15,364 nucleotides of DNA from Spirochaetales bacterium (GCA_012519125.1 JAAYQY010000087.1:1-15364), one strand, 5' to 3'; shown: positions 7,507 through 14,817, counted from the first letter of the stretch. The notes: generated from the sequence alone by a model not told the origin. Numbers and translations are program-made.

Positions 7507-7526
7507 AATGCAGTATTATTGTACAA
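7499..7526 (-). promoter_or_regulatory. Predicted sigma-70 promoter of the Rnf operon
   Basis: On the minus strand: -35 TTGTAC (7526-7521), spacer of 16 bases, -10 TATAAT (7504-7499), predicted start of transcription near 7492, and a leader of about 38 bases before rnfC. The -10 is a perfect consensus. Its bases overlap the -10 of the opposite promoter. The spacer contains an AT-rich inverted repeat AATAAT-GCAGT-ATTATT (7504-7520), a possible regulator site. Prediction from sequence only. Confidence 0.65.
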
Positions 7527-7539
7527 GAATTTCTGTATA

Positions 7540-8412
7540 ATGAAAACCATGAATCGAGTATTTAAATATGCTTTCTGGAAACTGAAAGGGACGAAAGTAT
7601 ACGCACTGGTCGGAAAAAGCGGGACCGGTAAGAGCTTTCGTTCCAAGCTTGTAGCCCAGAAATACCATATAGATCTGATCATAGACGATGGTCTTCTGAT
7701 ACGTGGGGACCGCATCCTTTCCGGTAAATCCGCTAAACGTGAGGAGAATGTGCTCTCTGCTGTTCGCACTGCAGTGTTTGATGATCCAGATCACCAGAGC
7801 CAGGTACGCGAGGCTCTTGCAAAAGAGAAATATCACAAGGTCCTGATCATTGGCACCAGTGAAAAAATGGTCTATAAAATTGCTTCAAGGCTCAATCTTC
7901 CCCAGCCTGAGAAGCTGTTCCGCATCGAAGACATCGCAACCAAAGAGCAAATTGAGACAGCAATGCGCATCCGTTACTCCGAAGGAAAGCATGTCATCCC
8001 CGTACCCTCGATTGAGATTACCCGCAACTATCCCCAGATAGTCTATGACTCGATGCGGGTATTCCAGAAAAACAAGAGAAAGGTCCCCTTCAAACGAAGA
8101 AATGTGAGCTTTGAGAAAACAATTGTGCGCCCTGAGTTTTCCAAATACGGGAAGGTCACCGTCAGTGAAGCAGCCCTGACACAAATGGTCGCACACTGCC
8201 TTGATGAGTTCGACTCACAGATCAAGGTGAAACGGGTGCAGGTGCAGATCAAGGCTGAAGGCTACGCACTGACAGTTAAGCTCAGAGTGCCGATGCAACA
8301 CCAGATTTCCACCACGCTGGGGGAACTGCAGGAGTACATTGCTGACAGCCTTGAGAAGTATGGGGGGATATTTGTCTCCTCGGTCAATATCGAGATCGAG
8401 GAGTGGGGTTAG
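7540..8412 (+). CDS. P-loop ATPase/kinase-like protein with C-terminal Asp23/Gls24-like domain
   Basis: 290 residues; I do not recognise a named gene. The N-terminal half is a P-loop NTPase: Walker A GKSGTGKS (residues 25-32 from this start) directly after a beta-strand, then LIIDDGLLIRG (46-56), where DD could serve Mg2+ binding, and a hydrophobic strand KVLIIGTSEK (100-109). A basic linker (about 174-190, rich in Lys/Arg) follows. The last 100 residues (about 195-290) have the pattern of Asp23/Gls24 (YloU-like) domains: a GKVTVS opening, a helix, then alternating strand, helix and strand ending in VNIEIEE. Asp23-type domains are associated with cell-envelope or membrane-linked functions in Firmicutes. 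Neither ATG (7540 or 7549) has a recognisable ribosome binding site. Reading further upstream would run antisense through rnfC. The stop overlaps that of pcnB by four bases. No membrane helix or signal peptide is seen. Confidence 0.85.
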   Translation: MKTMNRVFKYAFWKLKGTKVYALVGKSGTGKSFRSKLVAQKYHIDLIIDDGLLIRGDRILSGKSAKREENVLSAVRTAVFDDPDHQSQVREALAKEKYHKVLIIGTSEKMVYKIASRLNLPQPEKLFRIEDIATKEQIETAMRIRYSEGKHVIPVPSIEITRNYPQIVYDSMRVFQKNKRKVPFKRRNVSFEKTIVRPEFSKYGKVTVSEAALTQMVAHCLDEFDSQIKVKRVQVQIKAEGYALTVKLRVPMQHQISTTLGELQEYIADSLEKYGGIFVSSVNIEIEEWG

Positions 8413-9680
8413 AGGTCGTGGGCCTCAGCACTGCTCTTCGGATTGTCAGAAGTTTGGATAGGCAGCTGAGATCCGGTCCCCGGACTCTTTTTCGGCCCCC
8501 TTCTGCGATTTCTCCGCTTCTTGGTAGCTGAGGAAACCTCTGCATTCGTCCCTTCGGCCCTACTCTTTCGAGGCATCGGAGCTCCCTTTCTATTGGGGAT
8601 CCGATTGGTTGGGCGCTGGTTTCGTACACAGTTGCGCGGGGTCTTGAAACCACGCTCAGTCAAAAGCCGTTCACTGGCAAGCTCAACATCATAGTTGGAG
8701 GGAGTCATGGGACTGATCAGAATCTTGATCTGACGGAAGGTCTCCTTGAACCGCTGGTCGCTGGTCAACTGGTCGTCAGCAAAGACTACCAAGGGATTGA
8801 CCAAAGCCATGATCATATCGGCAAGCAATACCTCACTGCCCTTGCCCTGCTTTGCCAACTGCACCCGTTCATCCAGATCCTTCAGGCTCTTCTGAACTTG
8901 GGGAAAGGTGCTGTAGATGGAGAAAGCAGGGAGCATGAATACCAAAAGCTTGTACTTCTTCAACTCGTTGATGATCTTGCAGCTGTGACCACTAGCCAGA
9001 ATCTTGTTCACTTCCTCAGTCAACCTGCTCGTCGAAACCCTGCTCAGCTCATTGGAGTACTTGCGGATAGCCATCTTCACACTCCAACGAAGGGAAAAAT
9101 TGGTGGTTACCGAGTACTTGATAGCCCTGATCATCCGGACAGGGTCCTCTTGGAAGGACTCATCAAGGTCAATGATGGAACTGATGCGCTTCTTCTTGAA
9201 ATCCTCCATTGCATGATTGAAATCAAGCAATTGGCCGGTGGAAGGGTCGTAGTAAAAACTGTTGATGGAGAAATCGCGTCGCTTGGCGTCCTGATCGATG
9301 CTGCCGAACACATTGTTGTTTCCGTCCTCCGACTCTTCACCGCTGCGGAACGTGGAAACCTCCAGCACCTTATCCTTGAAAACAAGATGAACCAACTTGA
9401 ATCGCTTGCCGATGATCCGTGCATTCCAGAAAAGACGCTGAATCTGTCTTGGGGAAGCGCTGGTGGCAATATCATAATCCTTGGGAATGTTTCCCAGCAT
9501 CATATCCCTTACCGCGCCTCCTACCAGATAAGCCTCTGAACCCGAGCTTTGCAGCTTCTTGATGGCCCACAGCGCATCACGGTCGAGGAGGTTGGCTTGT
9601 ATCTTGTGTTCAGATTGGGTGTAGATGTTTGCAACAGGCAGGGTTTTCCCATTTTCGTCTTGTTTGTATCGTATCAGCAT
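8409..9680 (-). CDS. pcnB: Poly(A) polymerase (class II nucleotidyltransferase, PcnB-type)
   Basis: 423 residues. The head domain has the class II nucleotidyltransferase signature: YLVGGAVRDMMLG (51-63) and KDYDIAT (67-73), with metal ligands D68 and D70, then RRDFSIN (134-140) and EDPVRMIRA (178-186). These motifs are shared by poly(A) polymerases and CCA-adding enzymes. IIGKRFKLVHLVF (89-101) fits the (L/I/V)(L/I/V)G(R/K)RFxL-H-(L/I/V) signature of poly(A) polymerases, so I favour PcnB, which adds 3' poly(A) tails and marks RNA for decay. The C-terminal 75 residues form a very basic, Pro/Ser-rich, apparently disordered tail (for example KKRRNRRRGPKK at 387-398), likely to bind RNA. I chose ATG 9680-9678 (GAGAG upstream); an upstream start at 9782 would add 34 poorly conserved residues across the divergent promoter. 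A CCA-adding activity cannot be excluded. Confidence 0.87.
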   Translation of the reverse strand: MLIRYKQDENGKTLPVANIYTQSEHKIQANLLDRDALWAIKKLQSSGSEAYLVGGAVRDMMLGNIPKDYDIATSASPRQIQRLFWNARIIGKRFKLVHLVFKDKVLEVSTFRSGEESEDGNNNVFGSIDQDAKRRDFSINSFYYDPSTGQLLDFNHAMEDFKKKRISSIIDLDESFQEDPVRMIRAIKYSVTTNFSLRWSVKMAIRKYSNELSRVSTSRLTEEVNKILASGHSCKIINELKKYKLLVFMLPAFSIYSTFPQVQKSLKDLDERVQLAKQGKGSEVLLADMIMALVNPLVVFADDQLTSDQRFKETFRQIKILISPMTPSNYDVELASERLLTERGFKTPRNCVRNQRPTNRIPNRKGAPMPRKSRAEGTNAEVSSATKKRRNRRRGPKKSPGTGSQLPIQTSDNPKSSAEAHDL

Positions 9681-9699
9681 ATCGCTCTCAATGGTAATT

Positions 9700-9768
9700 T
9701 GGATGGTGTAAAAAGAACCGCGTATTGCAGTGGATAAGCGATTCGTTATACACTTTGTACACCATCCA
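9700..9768. repeat. 16-bp inverted repeat (one mismatch) overlapping the first one
   Basis: TGGATGGTGTAAAAAG (9700-9715) is the reverse complement, with one mismatch, of CTTTGTACACCATCCA (9753-9768). The right arm shares ATCCA (9764-9768) with the 11-bp repeat, so the two pairings exclude each other in any single strand. The arms flank the predicted pcnB/hisS promoters. Confidence 0.75.
9725..9752 (+). promoter_or_regulatory. Possible promoter of hisS-hrpA
   Basis: -35 TTGCAG (9725-9730), spacer of 16 bases, -10 TATACA (9747-9752), predicted start near 9759, with a leader of about 39 bases ending in AGGAG (9784-9788) 9 bases before the hisS start. The -10 shares the central TATA with the opposite-strand promoter. 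Both hexamers are imperfect, so confidence is modest. Confidence 0.35.
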
Positions 9769-9774
9769 CTGCAA
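9745..9774 (-). promoter_or_regulatory. Possible promoter of pcnB
   Basis: On the minus strand: -35 TTGCAG (9774-9769), spacer of 18 bases, -10 TATAAC (9750-9745), predicted start near 9738, with a leader of about 58 bases before pcnB. The -10 is good (5 of 6) and the -35 mediocre. The same TTGCAG hexamer appears at the -35 of the opposite promoter because it lies in an inverted repeat. Confidence 0.4.
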
Positions 9775-9797
9775 AAACACAACAGGAGTATGAATCA

Positions 9798-11138
9798 ATG
9801 AGTGACGAAACCAAGGCCAGGAGCATTATCGAACCGAAAGTATTGAAAGGGTTCCGCGACTTCTTGCCTGCGATGGAAATCCCCAAAAAAGCCATCACCA
9901 ACAAGCTTTCCGAGCATTTCTCCTCCTATGGTTTTGTACCCATCGACACTCCTGTGCTGGAATACACTGAAGTTCTGTTGGGAAAAGGTGGTGGGGAGAC
10001 TGACAAGCAAATCTTCCATTTCAAGGATAATGGTGAGCGTGATGTTGCCCTGCGTTTTGATCTGACCGTCCCCTTTGCCAGATTTCTTGCCCAGCATCAG
10101 AGCGAACTCGCCCTGCCTTTCAAGCGCTACCACATTGATAAGGTCTGGCGTGGCGAGAACCCGCAGAAAGGGCGATACAGGGAGTTCACCCAGTGTGACT
10201 TTGATATTGTCGGTGTCGACAATGCCGAAGCAGATTTTGAGATCCTCTCCATGATGGACAGCTCCTTCAAGGTGATGGGTGTGCAGGACTACCAGTTCTG
10301 TCTGGCCCACCGTGGACTCTTCAATGCGTTCTTATCGCATCTTGGAGTACTGGAACAAAGCGTTGAAATCCTTCGCAGTGTGGACAAACTGAGAAAGATT
10401 GGGGAAAAGGAAGTCTTGGCAACGCTTGCCCAGATTACCTTCAGTGAAGAGAAGGCTCGCTCGATCCTTGCCTACATCACCAAGGACAATCCAGCAGAAC
10501 CCTTCCTCACCACCCTTTCCAGGTTGAGTGAACTTGCCGGCGGTGAAGAAGAGCATACACAACGGATGAAAACCATCTACGGGTATCTAAAGAGAGCAGG
10601 CATTGCTGAGCACTTCACCCTCGACCCGTCGATCACCCGAGGCCTCGACTACTACACAGGCATCGTGTATGAGACGTTCCTCACTTCCCTTCCCTCCTTC
10701 GGCTCGGTATGCAGCGGAGGCAGATACAACGACTTGGCATCTCTCTACACCAAGGAGAGGCTGCCAGGCGTGGGATCTTCCATCGGACTGGACCGTTTGC
10801 TTGCCGCACTTGAAGAGCTCAAAAGCCCTATCGTGGGAACTGCAAGATCCTCGGATGTCGTTATCCTGAATACCGATGCAGCTCTTTTCCCTGACTACGA
10901 CCGCATTGCCCGTTCTTTGCGCAGCCAAGGTCTCAAGGTTGATGTCTATCTTGTACAGAAAAAACTTGCCGCCCAGTATAAGTGGGCAGAGACCAATGCA
11001 ATCCCCTTTGCCATTCTTTGCACAGCAGAGGAACTTGAAGGGCAAACGCTTACGCTGAAAAACCTCACAAGTCGCGAGACCATTGCTTCGCTGACCATCG
11101 AAGAGGCAGCGTTGCACATCAAAAAGGAATTATTTTGA
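9798..11138 (+). CDS. hisS: Histidine-tRNA ligase (HisRS)
   Basis: 446 residues, a full-length class II aminoacyl-tRNA synthetase that charges tRNA-His in the cytoplasm. Visible in order: the N-terminal KGFRDFLP (17-24) and motif 1 region; motif 2 with RYHIDKVWRGENPQKGRYRE (110-129) followed by FTQCDFDIVG; the histidine-specific loop RGLDYYTGIVYE (281-292); CSGGRYNDL (305-313); motif 3 GSSIGLDRLLAAL (326-338); and a C-terminal anticodon-binding domain (about 350-446), with LVQKKLAAQYKWAETNAIPFAI typical of HisRS. ATG 9798 is chosen because AGGAG lies 9 bases upstream. The stop overlaps the start of the helicase gene by four bases, so the two are co-transcribed and probably translationally coupled. 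Confidence 0.97.
   Translation: MSDETKARSIIEPKVLKGFRDFLPAMEIPKKAITNKLSEHFSSYGFVPIDTPVLEYTEVLLGKGGGETDKQIFHFKDNGERDVALRFDLTVPFARFLAQHQSELALPFKRYHIDKVWRGENPQKGRYREFTQCDFDIVGVDNAEADFEILSMMDSSFKVMGVQDYQFCLAHRGLFNAFLSHLGVLEQSVEILRSVDKLRKIGEKEVLATLAQITFSEEKARSILAYITKDNPAEPFLTTLSRLSELAGGEEEHTQRMKTIYGYLKRAGIAEHFTLDPSITRGLDYYTGIVYETFLTSLPSFGSVCSGGRYNDLASLYTKERLPGVGSSIGLDRLLAALEELKSPIVGTARSSDVVILNTDAALFPDYDRIARSLRSQGLKVDVYLVQKKLAAQYKWAETNAIPFAILCTAEELEGQTLTLKNLTSRETIASLTIEEAALHIKKELF
11124..11128 (+). promoter_or_regulatory. Ribosome binding site supporting a TTG start for the helicase gene
   Basis: AAGGA inside the last codons of hisS lies six bases before TTG 11135 but 15 bases before the next in-frame start, ATG 11144. 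The spacing favours TTG, giving a TTGA overlap with the hisS stop. Confidence 0.5.
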
Positions 11139-13651
11139 AAGACATGAAACATTTGCCGGTTTATCTACACCGGCAGGAAATTCTCGATGGCCTGGCACAG
11201 AATCAGGTCATCATCGTCGAAAGTCCGACCGGAAGCGGGAAAACCACCCAGATTCCGCTCATTCTTCATGAAGCAGGGTACGCTGATGCCCTGCAGGTCG
11301 GCATTACCCAGCCAAGGCGCATCGCAACCCTCAGTGTCAGCGAGTTCATCAAGAAGCAGGTGGGAAAGGACGACGATTTTGTCGGCTATAAGATGCGCTT
11401 CGAGGATACCACCGGCCCAAACACTCGTATCAAGGTCATGACCGACGGCATCCTCTTGATGGAACTCAAGGCCGATCCGCTGCTCAAGAACTACTCTGTC
11501 ATCCTTGTCGATGAGGCGCATGAGCGATCGCTGAACATCGACTTCATACTCGGCCTTCTGAAGAGTGTCATGCGGGAGCGACCTGAGTTCAAGGTCATCA
11601 TCTCCAGTGCCACCATCAATACCAAGATATTCAGCGAATTCTTTGACAATGCCCCGATCGTGAGCATCGATGCACGCATCTATCCGGTTGAAGTCATCTA
11701 TCGCCCCTTGGAACGGGAATCCTTGGAGTTCCAGGTTGAGGCTATCACCAAGATTGTCATGACTGAGGCAAAGAAAAAAAGCGGAGATATTCTGGTATTC
11801 ATGAGCGGGGAGTTCGATATCACCAACACGGTGAACGCGCTGATCATGGCTGACCCTGACAAACTGCTGGAAATCTATCCGCTGTTCGGGCGGTTGAGCA
11901 AGGAAGAGCAGGAGTCTGTCTTCAACGATACCTCACCGGGGAAGACAAAGGTTGTGGTTGCCACCAATATTGCCGAAACATCGGTGACCATCGATGGAAT
12001 CTCCACGGTCATCGACTGTGGAATAGCCAAGATCAACTTCTACAACCAAAAGGATTTCACCACCTCACTGGTCCCGCTCCCCACCAGCCGCTCAAGCAGT
12101 GAGCAACGGAAGGGCCGCGCTGGGCGCACCGGACCTGGTGTCTGCTATCGACTTTACAGCGAGGACGACTACAAGAGCAGGCTCCCGTACGGTACGGAAG
12201 AGATTCTGAGAACCGACCTCAGCGAGGTAGTGCTCAGGATGAGCGACCTCTCCATCTACGACTACGAACACTTCCCCTTCATCGCTCGTCCCAAACACAG
12301 TGCCATCAGCAGTGCTGAGCAGACACTGCGCTTCATCGGAGCCATCGACGAGTACCGCCGCCTCACCACCATCGGAAGTCTCATGTGCCGCTTCCCCCTC
12401 CTTCCCCGCCATTCACGGGTGATCGTGGAAGCGATGATGAACCACATCGATGTGCTCGAAGAGGTATTGGTGGCTGTTTCCTTCCTTTCCACCAAAACAC
12501 CGTTTTTATTCATTCCAGGTGAGGAGGAGCTCAGTAGGGCTGCCCATAAGCGATTCAATACCACCGACTATGGCGACTTTGTCTCTTACTTGCAGATTTT
12601 CCGTCAGTATACGGCAAATACCACCAAAGAAGCGAAGCAAAAATTCTGCAAACGCAGCTACCTCGACTTCCAAGGTATGCAAGAGATTGTGCATGTCAAT
12701 GAACAGCTAGGGGAAATCTGCTCAGACATCGGCTTTCCGCTTGCAAGCGGAGGATCGGTTCGTGAGTACCTCAGTTGCATCGCGAGTGGACTGCTGCAAT
12801 ACGTCTGCATCAGGGCGAAGGGCAATATGTACAAGAGTCTTACGGCTGACCAGGTGTTCATTCACCCCGGAAGCGCCTACTTCAAGACCCTCCCCCAATT
12901 CATCATTGCAGGGGAGATTGTCCAGACAAGCAGGCTCTACGCCCGCTCAGTAAGCCCCTTGGATAAGGCATGGCTTGATGACATCTCGCCAGAACTGCTG
13001 GGAAAACTCACTTCACTTGCCAAGGGAGAAAGACCTTCCCGCAAGCAAGAGAAAGAAGAGGTCAAGAAAGCGAAGGCTGTCTTGCAGCGTGAAGAGAAGG
13101 GCAAGGCAACCATTACCGTCTATAAGCGAACCTACCCCACTCTGGTCATGGGAAAGAAGAAAGACCGCTTGGTCGCCATCATTCCGCTTGAAGATCTCGC
13201 CTACCTCTCCCAGGCCAACGAAAAGGCACCCAAGCGTCCGAAGAACTTCCCCGCCACCTTGTTGCATCAAGGCTTCTACATTCATTATGGGGACAAGTTC
13301 TTCTCCATCTTGGAACTGCAGGGCAAGCTCAATCCTGGAAAGGGGATCTTGGACAATCCGCCCTCTGGTGTGTACACCATTGAGTCTGGACAAAACCTGA
13401 TAGACAACCTTGATTGGATCCTCTCGTTCACACGAAACAAGAAAGACCGGAAGGTATTGAACTTTGTTGCGTTGGAAGAGAGCGGCAACGGCAACTATCG
13501 CTTCACTTCAGTCGATGACTGCTTTGATGCGTTGGACACCTCTCTGTACACCCTGCTGCAACTGGCAGATGCGCTTGAAGGCTCGAACCAGAAGCAGCTG
13601 GCAAAACAGGTGGATAAGATCTATGGGAAGTTGTTGAAGCTGGTCGAATAG
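11135..13651 (+). CDS. hrpA: HrpA-like DEAH-box ATP-dependent RNA helicase
   Basis: 838 residues. DEAH/RHA helicase motifs in order: I SPTGSGKTT (30-38), Ia TQPRRIA (58-64), II DEAH (126-129), III SAT (158-160), V ATNIAETSVTIDG (276-288) and VI QRKGRAGRTGPG (324-335). A winged-helix/HA2 region (about 385-470) and an OB-fold-like region (about 540-610) follow. The protein unwinds or remodels RNA using ATP. E. coli HrpA is about 1,300 residues; this short form is close in size to spirochaete HrpA (about 820 in Borrelia, from memory), where it affects global gene expression. A Lys/Glu-rich linker (about 632-660) leads to a C-terminal region (660-838) that I do not recognise. Start TTG 11135 is preferred over ATG 11144 because of ribosome binding site spacing. 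The gene is co-transcribed with hisS and converges with aroB seven bases after its stop. Confidence 0.9.
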   Translation: MKDMKHLPVYLHRQEILDGLAQNQVIIVESPTGSGKTTQIPLILHEAGYADALQVGITQPRRIATLSVSEFIKKQVGKDDDFVGYKMRFEDTTGPNTRIKVMTDGILLMELKADPLLKNYSVILVDEAHERSLNIDFILGLLKSVMRERPEFKVIISSATINTKIFSEFFDNAPIVSIDARIYPVEVIYRPLERESLEFQVEAITKIVMTEAKKKSGDILVFMSGEFDITNTVNALIMADPDKLLEIYPLFGRLSKEEQESVFNDTSPGKTKVVVATNIAETSVTIDGISTVIDCGIAKINFYNQKDFTTSLVPLPTSRSSSEQRKGRAGRTGPGVCYRLYSEDDYKSRLPYGTEEILRTDLSEVVLRMSDLSIYDYEHFPFIARPKHSAISSAEQTLRFIGAIDEYRRLTTIGSLMCRFPLLPRHSRVIVEAMMNHIDVLEEVLVAVSFLSTKTPFLFIPGEEELSRAAHKRFNTTDYGDFVSYLQIFRQYTANTTKEAKQKFCKRSYLDFQGMQEIVHVNEQLGEICSDIGFPLASGGSVREYLSCIASGLLQYVCIRAKGNMYKSLTADQVFIHPGSAYFKTLPQFIIAGEIVQTSRLYARSVSPLDKAWLDDISPELLGKLTSLAKGERPSRKQEKEEVKKAKAVLQREEKGKATITVYKRTYPTLVMGKKKDRLVAIIPLEDLAYLSQANEKAPKRPKNFPATLLHQGFYIHYGDKFFSILELQGKLNPGKGILDNPPSGVYTIESGQNLIDNLDWILSFTRNKKDRKVLNFVALEESGNGNYRFTSVDDCFDALDTSLYTLLQLADALEGSNQKQLAKQVDKIYGKLLKLVE

Positions 13652-13658
13652 ACGTTGT

Positions 13659-14729
13659 TCAGAACAGGGGCTTTGCGATGACGAGATGCTGTACCAACGG
13701 CATCTCGATGCTTTTCAGCACAGCTTTTCCCTGGCCTTCGAGCAACACGAAGAGCACTTTTCCGTCAACCTTCTTCTTGTCCTTGAGCAGATGGTCCCTA
13801 AACTCAATCCAGTCACCCCGCCCGATGCGATGATCTATCTGGTAGCCGTAGCTCTTGAAGAGCTTGGTTGCCCCTGAAGCGTACGCCTTGTCCGTCACTT
13901 GCATGGTCACTCCCGCCTCCAAGGCTCGACAGGTCCCCCAAGCAACCGCAGCGCCGTGGCTGAACTGTCCAAAGTGGGAGGATGACTCCAAGGCATGGCC
14001 GAAGGTATGGCCAAGGTTGAGCATCTGCCTGATCCCCATTGTTTCGGTGGGGTCCTGCTCGATATACCACTGTTTTACGGCCAAGGAGAGCTCAACCAAC
14101 TGGGCAAGTGTCTTTGCATCACGGCTGAGGATCTCATTCTTCTTCACCAAGAGAAACTTGTAGAGCTCCTCGTCCTGACTGAGCAGTGCGTGCTTGATCA
14201 CCTCGGCAAGACCGTTGAGGAACTCCTTGTCACTGAGGGTCCTGAGCGTATCGATGCAGATGAGCACCTCACTTGCAGGATAGAAGGATCCGACGATGTT
14301 TTTCACCCCGTGGAAATCAATGGCTGTCTTACCCCCTACCGCTGCATCGACCATGGAGAGCAAGGTAGTGGGAACCAAGGTAAGGCGACAACCGCGCATG
14401 TAGATTGATGAAGCAAAGGCAGCCATGTCACAGACAACCCCTCCCCCGAATCCGATGATTCGACCATCTCGTGCCAAGCCCTCATCGAGGGCACTGGAGA
14501 GAATACGCTCAAGCGAAGCGAAGTTCTTGGATATCTCCCCGCTCTCAAGCACAACGTGGGAAGGAGGCAGTTGCTTGAACAACTTGGCAGTATTGGTGTC
14601 AAACACCCACATCACCAGCCTTCCGTACCCCCCTAGATGGGAGCTGAGGTCCTTCAGGTCATCGGCAAACAGGATATCGGTCTGTTTCCCCTGTGCAAGC
14701 GTTGCTTTCATCACGTTCTTCATAGCCAT
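13659..14729 (-). CDS. aroB: 3-dehydroquinate synthase
   Basis: 356 residues, full length. It converts DAHP to 3-dehydroquinate, the second step of the shikimate pathway to chorismate, using NAD+ and a divalent metal. Motifs: GFGGGVVCDMAAFASSIYMRG beginning at 93 (NAD binding), PTTLLSMVDAAVGGKTAID (120-138), KNIVGSFYPA (143-152), AEVIKHAL (175-182), LNLGHTFGHALE (237-248) and HGAAVAWG (258-265). Expected metal ligands Glu176, His241 and His258 are present. Start ATG 14729-14727 has AGGG seven bases upstream; ATG 14723 and 14711 are possible alternatives, since residues 1-7 are not conserved. The shorter 2-deoxy-scyllo-inosose synthase branch is less likely given the full AroB motif set. The gene appears monocistronic within this window, convergent with hrpA. 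Confidence 0.95.
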   Translation of the reverse strand: MAMKNVMKATLAQGKQTDILFADDLKDLSSHLGGYGRLVMWVFDTNTAKLFKQLPPSHVVLESGEISKNFASLERILSSALDEGLARDGRIIGFGGGVVCDMAAFASSIYMRGCRLTLVPTTLLSMVDAAVGGKTAIDFHGVKNIVGSFYPASEVLICIDTLRTLSDKEFLNGLAEVIKHALLSQDEELYKFLLVKKNEILSRDAKTLAQLVELSLAVKQWYIEQDPTETMGIRQMLNLGHTFGHALESSSHFGQFSHGAAVAWGTCRALEAGVTMQVTDKAYASGATKLFKSYGYQIDHRIGRGDWIEFRDHLLKDKKKVDGKVLFVLLEGQGKAVLKSIEMPLVQHLVIAKPLF

Positions 14730-14730
14730 T

Positions 14731-14760
14731 GTTATACCCTACTGCAGGGGTGCAAGACAA
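14731..14760 (-). promoter_or_regulatory. Possible promoter of aroB
   Basis: On the minus strand: TTGTCT (14760-14755), spacer of 18 bases, TATAAC (14736-14731). The -10 lies only one base before the ATG at 14729. If used, transcription would begin near 14723-14724, at the next in-frame ATG (14723-14721), giving a leaderless message starting at residue 3. An unseen promoter further upstream is equally possible. Confidence 0.35.
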
Positions 14761-14781
14761 GGCGTGTCGGAGCGCTCATGC

Positions 14782-14810
14782 TTGCAAAAAATCCCGTGTT
14801 GAAGCACAAT
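14782..14810 (+). promoter_or_regulatory. Weak candidate promoter of the cysteine desulfurase gene
   Basis: TTGCAA (14782-14787), spacer of 17 bases, CACAAT (14805-14810). The -10 matches only 4 of 6 positions. The predicted start would fall at about 14817-14818, on the ATG itself. Confidence 0.25.
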
Positions 14811-14817
14811 GGCCTGT

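Larger units (their letters stand above)
9725..9774. repeat. Perfect 11-bp inverted repeat between pcnB and hisS
   Basis: TTGCAGTGGAT (9725-9735) and its exact reverse complement ATCCACTGCAA (9764-9774) are separated by 28 bases. The arms contain the candidate -35 hexamers of both divergent promoters, and TATA lies near the centre. The element could be an operator with symmetric half-sites or simply a symmetric two-way promoter. It is not followed by a T-run and is unlikely to be a terminator. Confidence 0.8.

Noticed and set aside
9681..9797. T-box or other riboswitch upstream of hisS
   Set aside because: The predicted leader is only about 39 bases, with no T-box sequence (TGGNACCGCG) and no terminator. 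The inverted repeats fit a DNA operator better.
14770..14777. 8-bp palindrome GAGCGCTC and nearby TGCAAG/CTTGCA inverted repeat between aroB and the cysteine desulfurase gene
   Set aside because: Short, with different centres and no second copy noticed in the window; such matches are expected by chance. Kept only as a note.
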